The notes below the pieces were generated by a model. The model saw only the letters and a list, made by a program, of their open reading frames with translations. It did not search any database and was not told the origin of the DNA. Made by a program: the position numbers and the translations under genes. 22,343 nucleotides of DNA, from positions 1 through 22,343 of the forward strand of contig QFQW01000060.1 in the NCBI GenBank assembly GCA_003248755.1, in the 5' to 3' direction. Below, piece by piece: positions 22,187 to 22,343 of this stretch. Position 1 is the stretch's first letter, and every line of letters begins with the position of its first letter. Origin of the DNA: Chryseobacterium sp. (GTDB lineage: Bacteria > Bacteroidota > Bacteroidia > Flavobacteriales > Weeksellaceae).

Positions 22187-22343
22187 AATGACAAGGTTAG
22201 GTTACTAAATCGTTCAGGCAAATCGGTTTCTTACACCAATGCCGACCCAACAGAGTTTACCGAAAAACTAAAGCAGTTTGGCGTTCCCGAATTTGCCATT
22301 TTACTAACCGCCGGTTTTGCCGAAGATCAGAAAAACCACCAGT
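22187..22343 (+). pseudogene. 5'-truncated NmrA/QorB-like NAD(P)H-binding reductase
   Basis: From 22187 the plus strand encodes LLNRSGKSVSYTNADPTEF, then KLKQFGVPEFAILLTAGFA and EDQKN, running off the right edge. This is the C-terminal part of an atypical SDR of the NmrA/QorB (quinone oxidoreductase 2) type, in which GKxVxYxN and FGVPE precede the helix with GFA. The N-terminal Rossmann part and the start codon are missing: the frame is closed by TAA at 22184-22186 and the sequence to its left is unrelated. The gene seems to have been cut by the event that brought in the IS/HEPN segment. Only the fragment's family is clear. Confidence 0.72.

Noticed and set aside
1..22343. CRISPR arrays, tRNA or rRNA genes
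   Set aside because: No regularly spaced identical repeats and no cloverleaf or rRNA-like segments were seen; the repeated sequences are operators or IS ends.

Overview
The window looks like a chromosomal stretch of a Bacteroidota bacterium, most likely a Flavobacteriia/Weeksellaceae (Chryseobacterium-like) organism. The basis is the low G+C content, protein sequences typical of that group, and promoters with the Bacteroidota -7 element TAnnTTTG in place of a sigma-70 -10 box. The genus is an inference.

Positions 1-19080 hold a dense block of small-molecule redox and hydrolase genes mixed with their own regulators. Enzymes and transporters include a quinone-reductase-like MDR oxidoreductase between two royal-jelly/yellow-family secreted proteins (the longer one frameshifted). 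There is also a metallo-beta-lactamase-fold hydrolase, an alpha/beta hydrolase, three short-chain dehydrogenases (one with an internal stop), an AhpD-like carboxymuconolactone decarboxylase and a DoxX membrane protein. The rest are a Tat-type secreted polysaccharide-deacetylase-like protein, a Bcr/CflA-type MFS exporter, an enoyl-CoA hydratase/MdaB operon and an HSL-type esterase. Regulators are five AraC-family genes (one interrupted by a stop) and two HxlR-family genes, both with an N-terminal cysteine.

The strongest new signal is a shared promoter architecture upstream of five leftward units: the royal-jelly/MDR operon, the alpha/beta hydrolase, SDR 1, the AhpD-like gene and SDR 2. Each has GTGCTA, then 15 bp, then a second half-site (usually GRGCTA), then 21-22 bp, then a TAnnTTTG-like -7 box. 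The 21-bp repeat period and the position over the -33 region fit class II activation by an AraC-family protein. This implies one regulon spread over about 12.5 kb. The two HxlR genes have their own repeated operators in the divergent intergenic regions. Together the block reads as an inducible quinone/electrophile or xenobiotic response locus, which is an inference from gene content.

Positions 19081-22186 are different in character: very AT-rich, with an IS1-family transposase (InsA/InsB' by -1 frameshift), three copies of a 21-bp IS-end-like repeat, a strong promoter facing a terminator, a HEPN-domain (RxxxxH) protein and an unrecognised 149-residue protein. At the right edge lies a 5'-truncated NmrA/QorB-like reductase gene running out of the window, which suggests that the accessory segment interrupts the ancestral redox block. 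The HEPN gene and its neighbour are candidate defence or toxin genes, without proof.
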